Source: Pezicula radicicola (lineage: Eukaryota; Ascomycota; Leotiomycetes; Helotiales; Dermateaceae). From it: 64,000 nucleotides of DNA. The first letter of the stretch is position 1. Each line of letters opens with the position of its first letter. The position numbers and the translations under genes are program-made. The DNA is taken from contig PDUO01000033.1 of the NCBI GenBank assembly GCA_003008705.1, positions 437,223 to 501,222 on the forward strand, given 5' to 3'. This document shows, in pieces, positions 24,024 through 34,488 of the stretch. The notes under the pieces were generated by a model. That model saw nothing but the letters and a program-made list of their open reading frames with translations, was not told where the DNA came from and ran no database searches.

Positions 24024-26951
24024 TCCAGTCTTGATACTGTGATATTAATGGTAGTAACACCTCAGCGCGTCATTGAATGGGTGGTGACTTTAAGAGAAAT
24101 GAAGTCGACAGGAAAAAGCAAAGAAATGATAACGCGATGTGACTCTGAGATAATTGCTTACTAAACTATCTGATTCTAAAAATAAATGCTGTGATTCTAC
24201 GTGACAAGCAATACTTTCTTAGATTACTCAAAGAATCCTTATACAAATACAACACAACAAGAATTAGCAGAAATTTTCAAGGCTAATTTCCTAAAGCACG
24301 CTTTTCACAACATCAAACCTGAATTAAAAACCAATTAGATTTTGAAAATGTCACGTGGTTATCACCTATTAGACCCTTACCAGGATACGGCACCAACCGT
24401 GTTCTCATACGTGCTTCTAAGTAAAGAAACGACAAAACGCTAGGCGCTGATAGTATTTCAACAAGCCACATTCTAGATTTAGGCCTGATCGCCTAATCAT
24501 CACAATTATACGAGCGCTTTTATTAGTCTTCAGCTCCAACACTAAGAGCAAGAATTTACATAGTAAAAGAAGCTCACCGGTATTGGGCACCAAGTGTGTA
24601 CTGGCATTATTTTAGGTCGCCGATCCGACATCCATGTACTAGATGGGCCTGCTCTGTTAATTTTAAACAGATTAGGTGACAAGCTGGAACGAATTGGTTT
24701 TGGTGACCTCACTTATTTTGAGACATATACTAAAGAGGGTATTTGTCGGGACGGGCATTTTATAACCCCTTTCCCGAAAATACCGGAACTGGTCAAGTCT
24801 TGGAAAGAGGTTCGACTTGGGTAGCCTTATTTATCAAGTATCCTGTATTAAGCAAAATAGACAGATAATTAATTTTTTGAGAGTATTTTAAAAGCTGCAT
24901 TCAAAATGGTTCCCACTCTCAGCCACATTTACCGCTTCAATCCTTCGATAGCATATCAAAAGTTTAAGCCGTTCCATCTTATAAAACTTCTTGAACCCTA
25001 AAATTATTGGTTTTTAAAAGCATCTAATTATGTTTATATATCTTATTTCGCCATGAGATGATGTTGTTGGTCCTATATTTTGAAGTATTTAGAGCCAAAT
25101 CAAGCGAAGGGAGCTTAGGGTTAAACCGAGACTAAAAGCCTCATCAGGAGGAAGAAGCTACTAGCGTTAAGCAAAAACAAGAAGAAGCTAAAGACGGAGA
25201 TTATTGAGTAGGTGATAGCCTAAACCAATGAAAAGATACCAAAATGTAGGAAGACTTTCGATTTTACAATTATAAGTAATAAGTATAGGCCGTGTTGATA
25301 TTGCAAGCCAAAGCGGGGATGGCTTATGCGATACAGACCCTTATGCGTTTAGTCTTGCTTTGAAGTAGTATAGAACTGGGCACATCTGGACTATACATCT
25401 CGATTGTTCTATTCTTATAGAGCTATAGTCTTAGTAATCGCCAAAGCAACGATAATTGCTACGATTAGCGAGGGCCATAGGTTTTCTGCGGATAGGATGC
25501 GGACGGGTTTTGTGGCTGGCTGATAAGTCGGCTGACAACTAACACGCAATCATTATATCCCGCTATGCAAACAGTTGACGCAAAGGGAGTAACTAAGACA
25601 TTTCCAAACTTTTGCCCTCACGAGGCATCGATTTGTAATACGAGTAAGTTACTTAGCTTGGAAAGACGGCCGCTAGTCTACCATGACGACGATTCTGCTG
25701 CTTTCTCCTATTTGACAACAAAGTATAGATATATATCGATGGGGCAGCATGCTCTGGATATCTTTATATATCTCAACACCTGCAAGCAAGAAACATGCAT
25801 ATTCACGGCCATGTGTTAATTGGAGATGCGAGAGGATGCTATGGACAATGCAATGCGCTGTTATTTTCTTATCAGAAACCACCTTATATATTTAAATGCG
25901 CAAATATAATGACATTCTGCAATTGATAAAATGAAAAACTGAAGATATGGATAATGGCCCCTTCCCCTCTAGCTCTCTTTAGGAGGACAGAGATTAGTTC
26001 TTGATTCATGTCAACTATCAAGAGTGGCTTGCACACACAAAAGGCCTAGCACGATTGTCCTGCGACAAGTAATGAGGTAGGACACCTATCCTGTGACTCT
26101 GCGCTGTACTAACCCCCACAACCTGGCTAAAAGAGACTCCTCGCCCATTACAACCGTCTCGGATCACCGCTGTAAATGAGCAGCAATGTAGGGAGTAGGG
26201 GCGGAAGGTAGCCTCAACCAGCGTCAGTAGGATGTCTCTGGACGATCCGCCAAGGTTATAGTAGTCGGATGACATCTCCGTATCTATGACTTGTAGTGTC
26301 GATAGCGCCGGCACCGGCAATCGACTCTTAGGATTTAGGACCGCAGCGACTCTCGAACCTTAGTTAAGAGGAGAGTGCGATTTCGGACGGAGCCTATAGG
26401 ACTTAGAGCGAGGTTTACGTTAACGGGCAGACTTCTGCTAAAGATGGTGCTTAGGTGTTAGGCCATCGTGAGACGAGGACGGCTGCTTCCGCTTAGCGGG
26501 ACGTGGTTCCCGTCATCCTCACCCGAGTCGGCTTTCTTGGCTCTGGAGATGGATCGCGGGAGAGGAGCTACTGTTGCTCAGCTGGCCTTAGGCTTCTATC
26601 TTCCTTGCCGGATATTGTATAAACTTCTAGTTTAACTTTATAAAAAGCTAATAATTTGAAATACTAAAGGGTAAACTTAGTTTTTAAGACTTTAATTAAA
26701 ATCTTTAAATATAAAGTAATCTAAGATTACTCTTAGAGAAATAAAAGATTATTATTTTACTATCATTATTTTCTTGAACTAAATATAAGCTATAGTTTCT
26801 TCCTCCTAATAATAGTTATCTGTTTGGTATTTAACGTTTCCGGAGATTTCTAAGAGTCTTGCAAAGAATAACACGGACGCCACATCCTTTCTCCTAAAGG
26901 TGCCTTTGGATCTTGGCCTCTCGACTCTCCCCTTAATCCTCTTCGTACCGT
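24024..26951. other. Long gene-free stretch with decayed repeats
   Basis: 24024-24560 is AT-rich. 24594-24824 holds a 76-codon frame with no recognised family. About 25090-25330 resembles a heavily mutated C-terminus of a pogo/Fot1-like transposase: a Lys-rich stretch (KLLALSKNKKKLKTEIIE) followed by a possible broken zinc knuckle; this is a weak call. 26000-26620 is GC-richer without a gene. 26620-26830 is very AT-rich. The pattern suggests nested, RIP-mutated transposons. Confidence 0.45.
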
Positions 26952-28565
26952 TCAAAACCCTAAATCAGCCAATTCGTTGAGGTCTTTCACAATGTCTGAA
27001 GTTTTATAGTATTCCCACTGTTCACCTGCGAGTTGATCTGTCTTGTCTTCATCATCCTCATCCTCCTCATCTTCCTCTGGATCCCCTGGAAGCCGAACAC
27101 CTTGAACCCACTTAAAGAAGTTATCCTTATCCCAGATCTCCTTGACGCGCCTCAGCTCCTCGCGATTGTCCCCGAAATATGCCCTTTCGTGAGACTTTGT
27201 TGGAAAATCTCGGTCGGGGAAGTTGATGAATGCGGCCTCCCCGTTCAGAGAAAGGGGCCTCAGCGCCTTCTTGATCTTCGCCAGGAAGCGCCTCATGTCC
27301 CTCTCCATCCATTTGTCCACCCACTCCACCGTGACATATGTGTGGAACACAGCTTCACGCCAGAAGAAAGCTGAATCGGTGGGTTTCTTCGTCGCTGCCT
27401 TGCCCCCGGAATGAATCCAAGTGACCAGGAAGTTGACTTGTTCCCCTCTGAAGTCGTCCCGGAAAACTGTCATCAAATCCCGGATGATGGCGGTGACTTT
27501 CTGAATGATGTCTTTATTGTCGTTCTTGAAGATGAAGGAGCTGTAGAGCTCGTAGGTCTTGTTGGTGGGATAGGCTCTTTCAGTCTCTTCCAACCACTGA
27601 TTCACGAGCGTCTCGTAAAGGAAACGTGTGGACTTTTCGGCCAGTACTCTTCGTTTGAGTTGGACCTTTAGGTCTTCATTCTTGATGTACTTGTCGATAA
27701 TCCTGTCGTATTCGGGTTTGCTGCCATCAAAGGCGACGGTGAACCGGACTCCTCCGAGCGAATTACTCTGCCGGAGGTCACATATCCAGGTACTGTCAAT
27801 GGTTATCTTATTGGGCCAGTCGGTTGTGTAGAAATCGTTCATCGTGGCGATAACGTCGTCGGTGAACCCTTGCCCGGGGAACCACTGATATCTCCCCGCT
27901 ACCACCATGCCATACTTGTTCTGTAGCTGCTGGACCTTCAGTTTCATCTTAACCAAAACACCAAAATTACCACCACCTGCACCGCGGAGGGCCCAGAAGA
28001 GCCTGCCCTCCTTAGATTTCGGATCATCGGTTTCTTTGACGGTAACCAACTCCCCATTTGCGGTCACAAGGGTGGCCTCCATCAGAGTGTCGCTTCCCAT
28101 TCCGAAGCTTCGTGTGAACGGACCGAGACCGCTCCCAAGGATGAAACCGCTCACTCCTACAGTGGGACATCGCCCGCCGTTGATGATGAACCCATTGTAC
28201 CCGCCGTTAATGAGTGTCCCGTACACGTGGCCCCATTGGCAACCAGCCTCGATGGTAACAGTCTTCGATTTCATGTCGAGCTCGGCTTTCTTCATCTTCC
28301 TAAGGTCCAGTGAGATGTCCTTGAAGGCGGTGGAGTGTCCTGCATAAGAATGACCGTTACACTTGATGGTGATCTTAAGCTTCTTCGATTTTGCTTCTTT
28401 GATAATGGTCTGGACATGGGCAGCGGTCTCAGGCTGAACCACGCAATCGGGTCTCGAGAAGCGGAACAAGAGATTCGAAGCCGCGATAGCACGGTCATAC
28501 TCCGACTGCCCAGGTTCGAGGACCGGGATTTTTTGGGATTTGAAGAGCTTGATGGCGTTGTCCAT
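26952..28565 (-). CDS. FAD-linked oxidoreductase (PCMH fold, BBE family)
   Basis: A single-exon 537-residue enzyme of the vanillyl-alcohol-oxidase/berberine-bridge superfamily. The N-terminal FAD-binding PCMH domain (about 35-210) holds His72 in CNGHSYAGHS and Cys133 in GGRCPTVGVSG, the two residues that attach 8-alpha and 6-S FAD in bicovalent members. The C-terminal BBE motif is present (RAYFGDNREELRRVKEIWD). It should oxidise an alcohol, sugar or secondary-metabolite substrate using O2; the substrate cannot be told from sequence. There is no signal peptide (starts MDNAIKLFKS), so it is probably intracellular, unlike secreted sugar oxidases. Odd feature: an acidic run after about residue 500 (DPEEDEEDEDDED). 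The reading frame is undamaged although AT-rich DNA lies on both sides. No PKS or other biosynthetic gene adjoins it. Confidence 0.9.
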   Translation of the reverse strand: MDNAIKLFKSQKIPVLEPGQSEYDRAIAASNLLFRFSRPDCVVQPETAAHVQTIIKEAKSKKLKITIKCNGHSYAGHSTAFKDISLDLRKMKKAELDMKSKTVTIEAGCQWGHVYGTLINGGYNGFIINGGRCPTVGVSGFILGSGLGPFTRSFGMGSDTLMEATLVTANGELVTVKETDDPKSKEGRLFWALRGAGGGNFGVLVKMKLKVQQLQNKYGMVVAGRYQWFPGQGFTDDVIATMNDFYTTDWPNKITIDSTWICDLRQSNSLGGVRFTVAFDGSKPEYDRIIDKYIKNEDLKVQLKRRVLAEKSTRFLYETLVNQWLEETERAYPTNKTYELYSSFIFKNDNKDIIQKVTAIIRDLMTVFRDDFRGEQVNFLVTWIHSGGKAATKKPTDSAFFWREAVFHTYVTVEWVDKWMERDMRRFLAKIKKALRPLSLNGEAAFINFPDRDFPTKSHERAYFGDNREELRRVKEIWDKDNFFKWVQGVRLPGDPEEDEEDEDDEDKTDQLAGEQWEYYKTSDIVKDLNELADLGF

Positions 28566-28726
28566 GGTTTGAACTCCTGAGGATGATATGAGGTGGTGTG
28601 AATGTCAAAGTGATTAGGGTCGTCTCGTTCTTGTGTTAAAGTCAAGACTAAAGCCTCAAATGCACACGTCTCGTATATAGGAAACGGGCACCAGGACACT
28701 AGCCTACTTTTCTCCCTCACTTTACC

Positions 28727-29191
28727 ATAGGCATGCGGCTACTGTGGGCATGCGGCCGCCCCAAAAATATACCTAAAAATTAAGATTTTAAAGCTCAATA
28801 TCTCTAGAGTTAATTAATAAAAATCTATAAAAATTTAAATATAAGCTTTCCTATATATAATCTATAATATGTTAGAATTTTATAGGTATAGCTTTAGTAT
28901 ATTATTTAAATTCTTAGATTTTTTAATAATTTCCTTAGTTTTAGCCCCTACTCTTTAATATTCTAAAAACCATTAAAGATACAGCTTTAAAATCCTAAGA
29001 TAGTTTTTATTCTAGATATAGAATAAGAAATATTTAAGCTATTATAATATATAGATGGAAATTTAATTATAGCTGTAAAGTATATATAAAAACTTATATT
29101 TAAAATTCTATCAAATCATATTAAGTTTTTTGTTAAGTGATTAAAGAAAAACTAGATTCTTAGCGCATGCCCGTGGTGGCCGCATGCCTAT
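28727..29191. mobile_element. MITE-like element with 28-bp terminal inverted repeats
   Basis: 28727-28754 and the reverse complement of 29164-29191 match at 24 of 28 positions (ATAGGCATGCGGC, then GGGCATGCG). All four differences are C/T or A/G transitions, consistent with RIP. If the outer TA at each end is the target duplication, the element runs from GGCATGCGGC to GCCGCATGCC, as in Tc1/mariner-type MITEs. The interior of about 400 bp is very AT-rich and non-coding. It lies between the FAD oxidase promoter and the ankyrin/vWA gene, so it may affect expression of either. Confidence 0.75.
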
Positions 29192-29394
29192 AAAAATCAT
29201 GTCTGCTTGCAGTGCTGCCCTCCTCGACCGAAAACGGCGAGCTGTTGATACTTTGCTCGCTGCAGGGCAAATACCCCTCAAAGCCTGTTTGCCTTTATAA
29301 GAATAAAAGGCTACTGCTCAAGGTACTAGTAGATTATCTTCTTTTCCACCAAAATTCTTCGACACTCGAGAAGGCTTAAGCCAAAGCTGCCATC

Positions 29395-31234
29395 ATGTCG
29401 ATTTTTGAAGATGCCCGCAAGGGAGTCCTCGTTGGGGACAGGCTTGACAATTCCATCAAGAACAATCCGAATATCCTTAACGAACAAGACCCTGACTCAG
29501 GCCTGACGCCGCTGGCGATAGCCGTGGTCGGAGGATTCCCCGAAGAGGTCGAGCAGCTTCTCAAGAAAGGCGCCAAAGCAGATGGTCTCTCTAGGAACGG
29601 CGAAACCCCCCTCCTCCTCGCCGCCTGGAAGACCACGAATGAGCGTCCTCGGATCATCCAGCTGCTCCTCGCGAAGACGCCCTCCCGCTCCATCGACACC
29701 ACCTGCCGCACTGCCGAGAACAAGACACCGCTAATGTATGCCATCCAGAACAAAGATATCGATTCCATCAGAATGCTGCGAAGGGCTGAAGCTTCTCTGA
29801 CAATCAAGAATGACGACGGATTCAATGCGAAAGAGGTGGCCGAGGATACAAATGACAGTGCCGTCCTTCGTGCGCTCTACCCAGACAAGGAGCAGTCAAA
29901 CCTTGCGAGGCTAGCTGCCGTCGTCGTTTCCTTCCTACTCTACATTGTTGCCTGGGTGAACGCCGCCATCAACGGAGTCGTCCGCCGGGCGTCCGGGCTG
30001 AACCCTGAACTAGACCAAGGCACCAACCAGGTAAGTAGAGGCACCAGACCAAATGAAGTGGGAAAAGGCCCACTGACTGGGAATCGCAGGCTGTGAATGG
30101 CACAGAGCAGCCGACCAAGGACGAGTTCGTGAAAAACGTTGATAAATTTGTCAAAGACAACCCCGTACTGGAGCGATTCTTCAAGGACAAGAAGGACTAC
30201 ATACAAGACCTAGCCCGGAAGGCTGCGGACCTGGAGAAGGACCCGGACACGGACCTCTGCAGCAAAGACGTTTTGCCCAAAACAATCAAGGTGTCCTTGC
30301 ATCAGCAGGTGATCTACTGCGGTAAGTTGTCTCGAGTTCAAGCGCAGCGTTCACAATTCCCCTGTTTGCTCAACTCTGACGACTCCATAGATGACAGCAC
30401 CTCAATGAAGCGCGAAGGCCGTTGGGATAACCAAAAGAAACTCATCCAGCGAATCACCAAGATCACCACCCGGATCCTCCCCGAGGGTGAAGGTGTTGCG
30501 CTGCGCTTCATCAACCGAGAGGTGGACAACTCCTCTAACCTAACCCTCGAGCAGATAGGGAAGATCATCGATCCCATGCCGTGGCAGCCTGGTGGCGACA
30601 CTGAGATTGGCACGTACCTAAGATCTAAAATCCTCGAGCCGCTAGTCTACAGCAAGATCAAAGCCAAGAACCTCGAGAGGCCGCTGCTCATCTCTATCAT
30701 CACCGACGGCATGCCCGAGCCTGAAGACAAGTCCGAGCTTGTCAACGCCATCTTGGAGTGTGGTAAAAAGCTACAAGACGCCGGATACCCTCGCGAAAGT
30801 GCGTGTTTTATACCCAACTCTCTCTTCCCAGCCTTGTCACCTTCCGGTAGTGTTATCTGCTGACCATATCAACCCGCAGGTGTGAAGTTCATGATTGGCC
30901 AGATCGGGACGGCAGCCAGTTCTACAAAGTTTCTGGAATCTCTCAGAAGCAACACAGATATTGCCCCAGTGGCTTTCGTTACTTCTGGTAGACCCCCTAT
31001 CCAGCTCCGCACGCCAAATATTATACCTACTAACACATCGCAGATAAGCTTGATGCAAAGTTCGCGGACTTCCATGAAAACGACCGGGAGCTAGACCGAT
31101 GGGTGAGCATTACCTTTGTTCCTCTACTCCCGGCTTCTTCACCTGCTTAGGTATTACTAACTTGTTCTCTCTTCTAGCTAATTGAGACCTTGTTCTCGCC
31201 CCTTAAGGAGGCTGAAACTAAAAAAGACAAGTAG
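29395..31234 (+). CDS. Ankyrin-repeat / transmembrane / vWA-domain protein
   Basis: Model: 29395-30030, 30090-30321, 30391-30798, 30880-30987, 31044-31102, 31178-31234, exactly 500 codons with the stop. Introns have GTAAGT, GTGCGT, GTAGAC and GTGAGC donors; the fifth exon follows a CTACTAACAC branch site. Residues 1-165 contain ankyrin repeats (GLTPLAIAVVGGFPEEVEQL, NGETPLLLAAW, NKTPLMYAIQNKD). A hydrophobic segment near 170-195 (LARLAAVVVSFLLYIVAWVN) could span a membrane. From about 285 a von Willebrand A domain has the MIDAS DxSxS at D290-S294 (DDSTSMK) and a strand ending SIITDGMPEP. Ankyrin and vWA modules both bind proteins, so this is likely a membrane-associated adaptor; the partner is unknown. 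The gene is undamaged. Confidence 0.85.
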
Positions 31235-31588
31235 TTATAGATTGATATCTGTTACCTTTACTAGCTACTAGTGGATTATAGTATTAGTACGGAGGTCGCG
31301 GCAAAAAGATCAGAATAAATGCAAAGAAAATAAAAGTAAAAGAAGAAAGAACTTTAATTAAGTTTATTAGTTATAGTTTCTAAATAGTATAATAATACTT
31401 AAACCTTCCTATAAGAAAATTAATAAGCTTTTAAAATATAAGCCTCTCTAGTGATAAGGCCTTATCTAGTATAATTAGTAGACTTTATATATACTATAAC
31501 CTTTATACTATTAGGTACAGATGGTGTTGAAAGAACGTTGATAATGATGATGATGATCCATTGATGACAATAATAATGCGATCGTAAT
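31235..31588. other. Intergenic, AT-rich
   Basis: No gene. AT-rich DNA with TA-dense sequence from 31330 to 31510, then a short GAT trinucleotide repeat near 31545-31560. Confidence 0.5.
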
Positions 31589-32323
31589 TTGCTACTAACT
31601 TCCTTCCTCGAGGATGAATCCCTCCGCAAGAAACTCCTCAGCCAAGGCTACAACCGTTACCCAAACACTACCATCTTCCAGACCGAAGATCAAAAATCAG
31701 GCCATCAGTATCAGCTCGATGTGCAGAGTGTAAGTTTAAGCCCACCACCTTCCACATCCTACATTCTAGCTTCGTTAGAAAATATCCTTCAAACAAATCC
31801 ACTGTCCTATCTTGCTTATAATAACTCTCTAAAAAAAACATAAAATAAAAACCGTTTCAGAAGCAAGAATACACATCCAAGCGAGCAAGACTACACACAA
31901 GCGAAACCCCTATCTAGACCTCAGGACCCGACTTTATCAATCTCCAAATCCAACACTCACTAACCGAATCCAAAGGCGGAGCCGGAGCCAAAAGTTCTCC
32001 TACAAGACAACCCTCTGGCCTACCATAGCCATCCTCCTTATAAGCACTAACCTCAAGGCCCAAAACGCTGAAGATAACAAGACTATCGTATCTTTGATCT
32101 ACGAGGGTCTAGAAAAGAGTTTCAAGGATACTTATTTGGATAGTAAGGGACCTACTAGCGAGTATATTAAGTATTGGTCGTTAGGCGATCGGAAGTTGGA
32201 GAGGGTCGGAATGGATGGGAATGCTAAGAGGCGGGGGAGTCGGGAGAGTCAGGGCGGTGATAGTAGTAGGGGTAGTGGTAGTGGTAATAAAGATGATAGG
32301 AAGGGGATAAACAATAGAGAGTG
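31589..32323 (+). pseudogene. Relic of an unrecognised two-exon gene
   Basis: A coding frame ends at donor GTAAGT (31730) and resumes after acceptor TTTCAG at 31861. It then meets TAG at 31915-31917 (CAG-to-TAG would restore Gln) and changes frame at the AAAA run 31990-31993, where one more A would join GGAGAK to KFSYKTTLWP. After that it runs through a hydrophobic stretch (LWPTIAILLIS) and IYEGLEKSFKDTYLDSKGPT to a Gly/Ser-rich tail and a stop at 32321-32323. There is no ATG at the left end. No family recognised. The regular phases and small number of lesions indicate a recently functional gene. Confidence 0.5.
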
Positions 32324-34488
32324 AGGAGGTTTAGGGAAGGGGGATAGTTTAAAGAGAAAGTAGTGACTATTAACTAATTTAAGAAGAGGCTTTAATACTA
32401 TATATACGAGCGATCTCTTACAGGGGTATTATACGCAAGTTGAAATGTCCTATTATCTACTCAATTATCTTGTCTACCTTCTTTTTAGATATAATTAGAG
32501 GCCTTCTAGGCCTTAACTGTTGGCCTCGGGCTGTTGTACAAGGCAATATAGCTAGATGTGTTGCTATGACTTGGGAGTGATCTTCTTCGAGTAAACCGAA
32601 AAACGTTGTCCGACGTGCGGTTTTAAGCTCTTTGCGCAAGGTAATTCTCCTTGGAATCGTGCGAACGCATGCCATTTTGATGAAATTGATTGATGAATTA
32701 ATGGCTGTGGCTCTGCACAAGGTTTGAACTAAGTAGCTAGTTATCGTACTGCAAGACAGACAAAACACTTGATTGATTGATTGCCTTATTACGATTCAGC
32801 GACTTGAAGCGCTGTCCGGGCTTATAACCTGTTGAATGGCAAGGTTATTTGGGACAACATGGGGGTGGCAATGAGGAGTTGTATTCTGTACTAGTGTGTG
32901 GGAATGGGCCTACTTGTAGGAGGAGGATGACCACATGATTTAATTTTCGAATTATAATTGAATTAAAAGTATATACTACTTGCTATTGTAGATGGTCTTG
33001 ATTTTAATGTGGCCCGTCCCAGAGCCGGCGTTGTTTACCGGTCCGGTCGCCTCAGGACACAGCCGAAATTCAAGGGCTGTAAGCCACTATAGCCGGGCCG
33101 AATCAGACATGCATGCATGCTTCGTGCATTTCTGCATTCCTGCATTTCAACCTATAAAATGAAGAATACACTTCTACAATATGCATAGCGGGTAGACCCG
33201 TAGTTTTGCGATATGCAACAAAATCTAGTATGGTTTTCTGTCACGGGCACTTATAGCAAGTGACGTGACGGCATATAAGGTAAGTGTCGGAACAAAATAC
33301 CTCACGTTTTACCACGTTTTTGATGCTACAGCACGAGTCCAGCCTAAAGGGGACTAGCCCCTTGGTTTCATGTGGTTATAAGACCACATCTCTTGTAGAT
33401 AGCTTCTTCATATAGACAACTAATCAACACCTTTCGACAATGAGCATACTAAGTGAATAAACCACTAGTCTGCCCGTCGAGTAGTTGATTAAATCAACCG
33501 ACAGTAGGCTTCTTACAAGATAGATTACATTAATCAATTTAATTCACACCTACATCCAAGTCAATTCCTAACATTTTCAATATCTTCGCTTACTCTTCAC
33601 TTACAACGTCAGCCACTCTTTGAACTACCTATTGTTATTTCTTTACTTCGTACTAGCTACTACTAGCTACTACAAATACTATTGTCTTCTCTTCTTGTAG
33701 TGTAGAAATGTCGTCAAAGCTTGATGACAAATGTTTGTTCCTCTACCACTACACGCTGCATCTTTCCACAAGTGAGAATAAATGAATGGTAAAGGAATCC
33801 CGATTACTTCACCCCTTTGCAATGCAATTCCTTTGCGTGTATAATGTTTCCAGTGCAAAAAGCGCTAACCAATATCACACTCGGCTGCTCAGTTATGCGA
33901 CAGATGGATGAAGTGGCCGATTTGAGAGTATTGACAAATCACTGTGTTTCTACATTCTTGGGACAAAATTTTCGTAGCAACATAGAGTAAAGAACAATTC
34001 AATATATGTATCCTAGTTGTACAAAAGGACTGCTCAATTCCAGGTGTGTAGAAGGGATAAAAAAATAATATTATTAGATACATATACCATAGGTAGATTT
34101 GGGTATTTATAGCCTGTGCTTCAAACCGGTCACTTATTTCGGACACACTGTATGGACTTTGATTTGACTGGGCCAAGTTGGTTTCTGAAGCCCAGGCTGC
34201 GGTGTGTGCGAGTCATGTGACAGGCTTCCTGCTCCACGAACCTCCCCCCAGCCTCGCGCCTCGGCCTCACCTTAGCCTTGCTACGGGGATAGCTTTCTCA
34301 ACAGCTCCCCTCTTAGCAACCTGCATCGCAGTATTGCGCACACAACAATAGAAACAAGAATGCAACCACCACTGCTACAACTCAAACGGTAATCTCTCTC
34401 TCTCTCTCCCTCCCCCTCTTCATGCACTCGCGACAAGGATATAGTCAATTATTAACACATCGGTACTACGTAGCATATTGAGCCAACC
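32324..34488. other. Intergenic, no gene seen
   Basis: Only short unconvincing frames. Small features: CATGCATGCATGC near 33111 and TACTAGCTAC repeated near 33650-33672. No terminal repeats or transposase remnants recognised. Confidence 0.5.
34389..34420 (+). promoter_or_regulatory. CT-rich tract upstream of the Ulp1-like gene
   Basis: A run of CT dinucleotides followed by C/T-only sequence lies about 70-100 bases before the ATG at 34489. Pyrimidine tracts of this kind are common just upstream of start sites in filamentous fungi; the assignment is by position only. Confidence 0.4.

Noticed and set aside
24594..24824. 76-codon frame as a small gene
   Set aside because: Isolated in AT-rich decayed DNA, no splice partners, no family and no upstream context.
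1374..28565. Secondary-metabolite gene cluster of PKS plus FAD oxidase
   Set aside because: The oxidase is about 18 kb from the PKS with unrelated and decayed genes between; no transporter, P450, regulator or trans-acting partner adjoins the PKS.
33111..33125. CATGCATGCATGC palindromic repeat as an operator
   Set aside because: Simple repeat with no gene start nearby.
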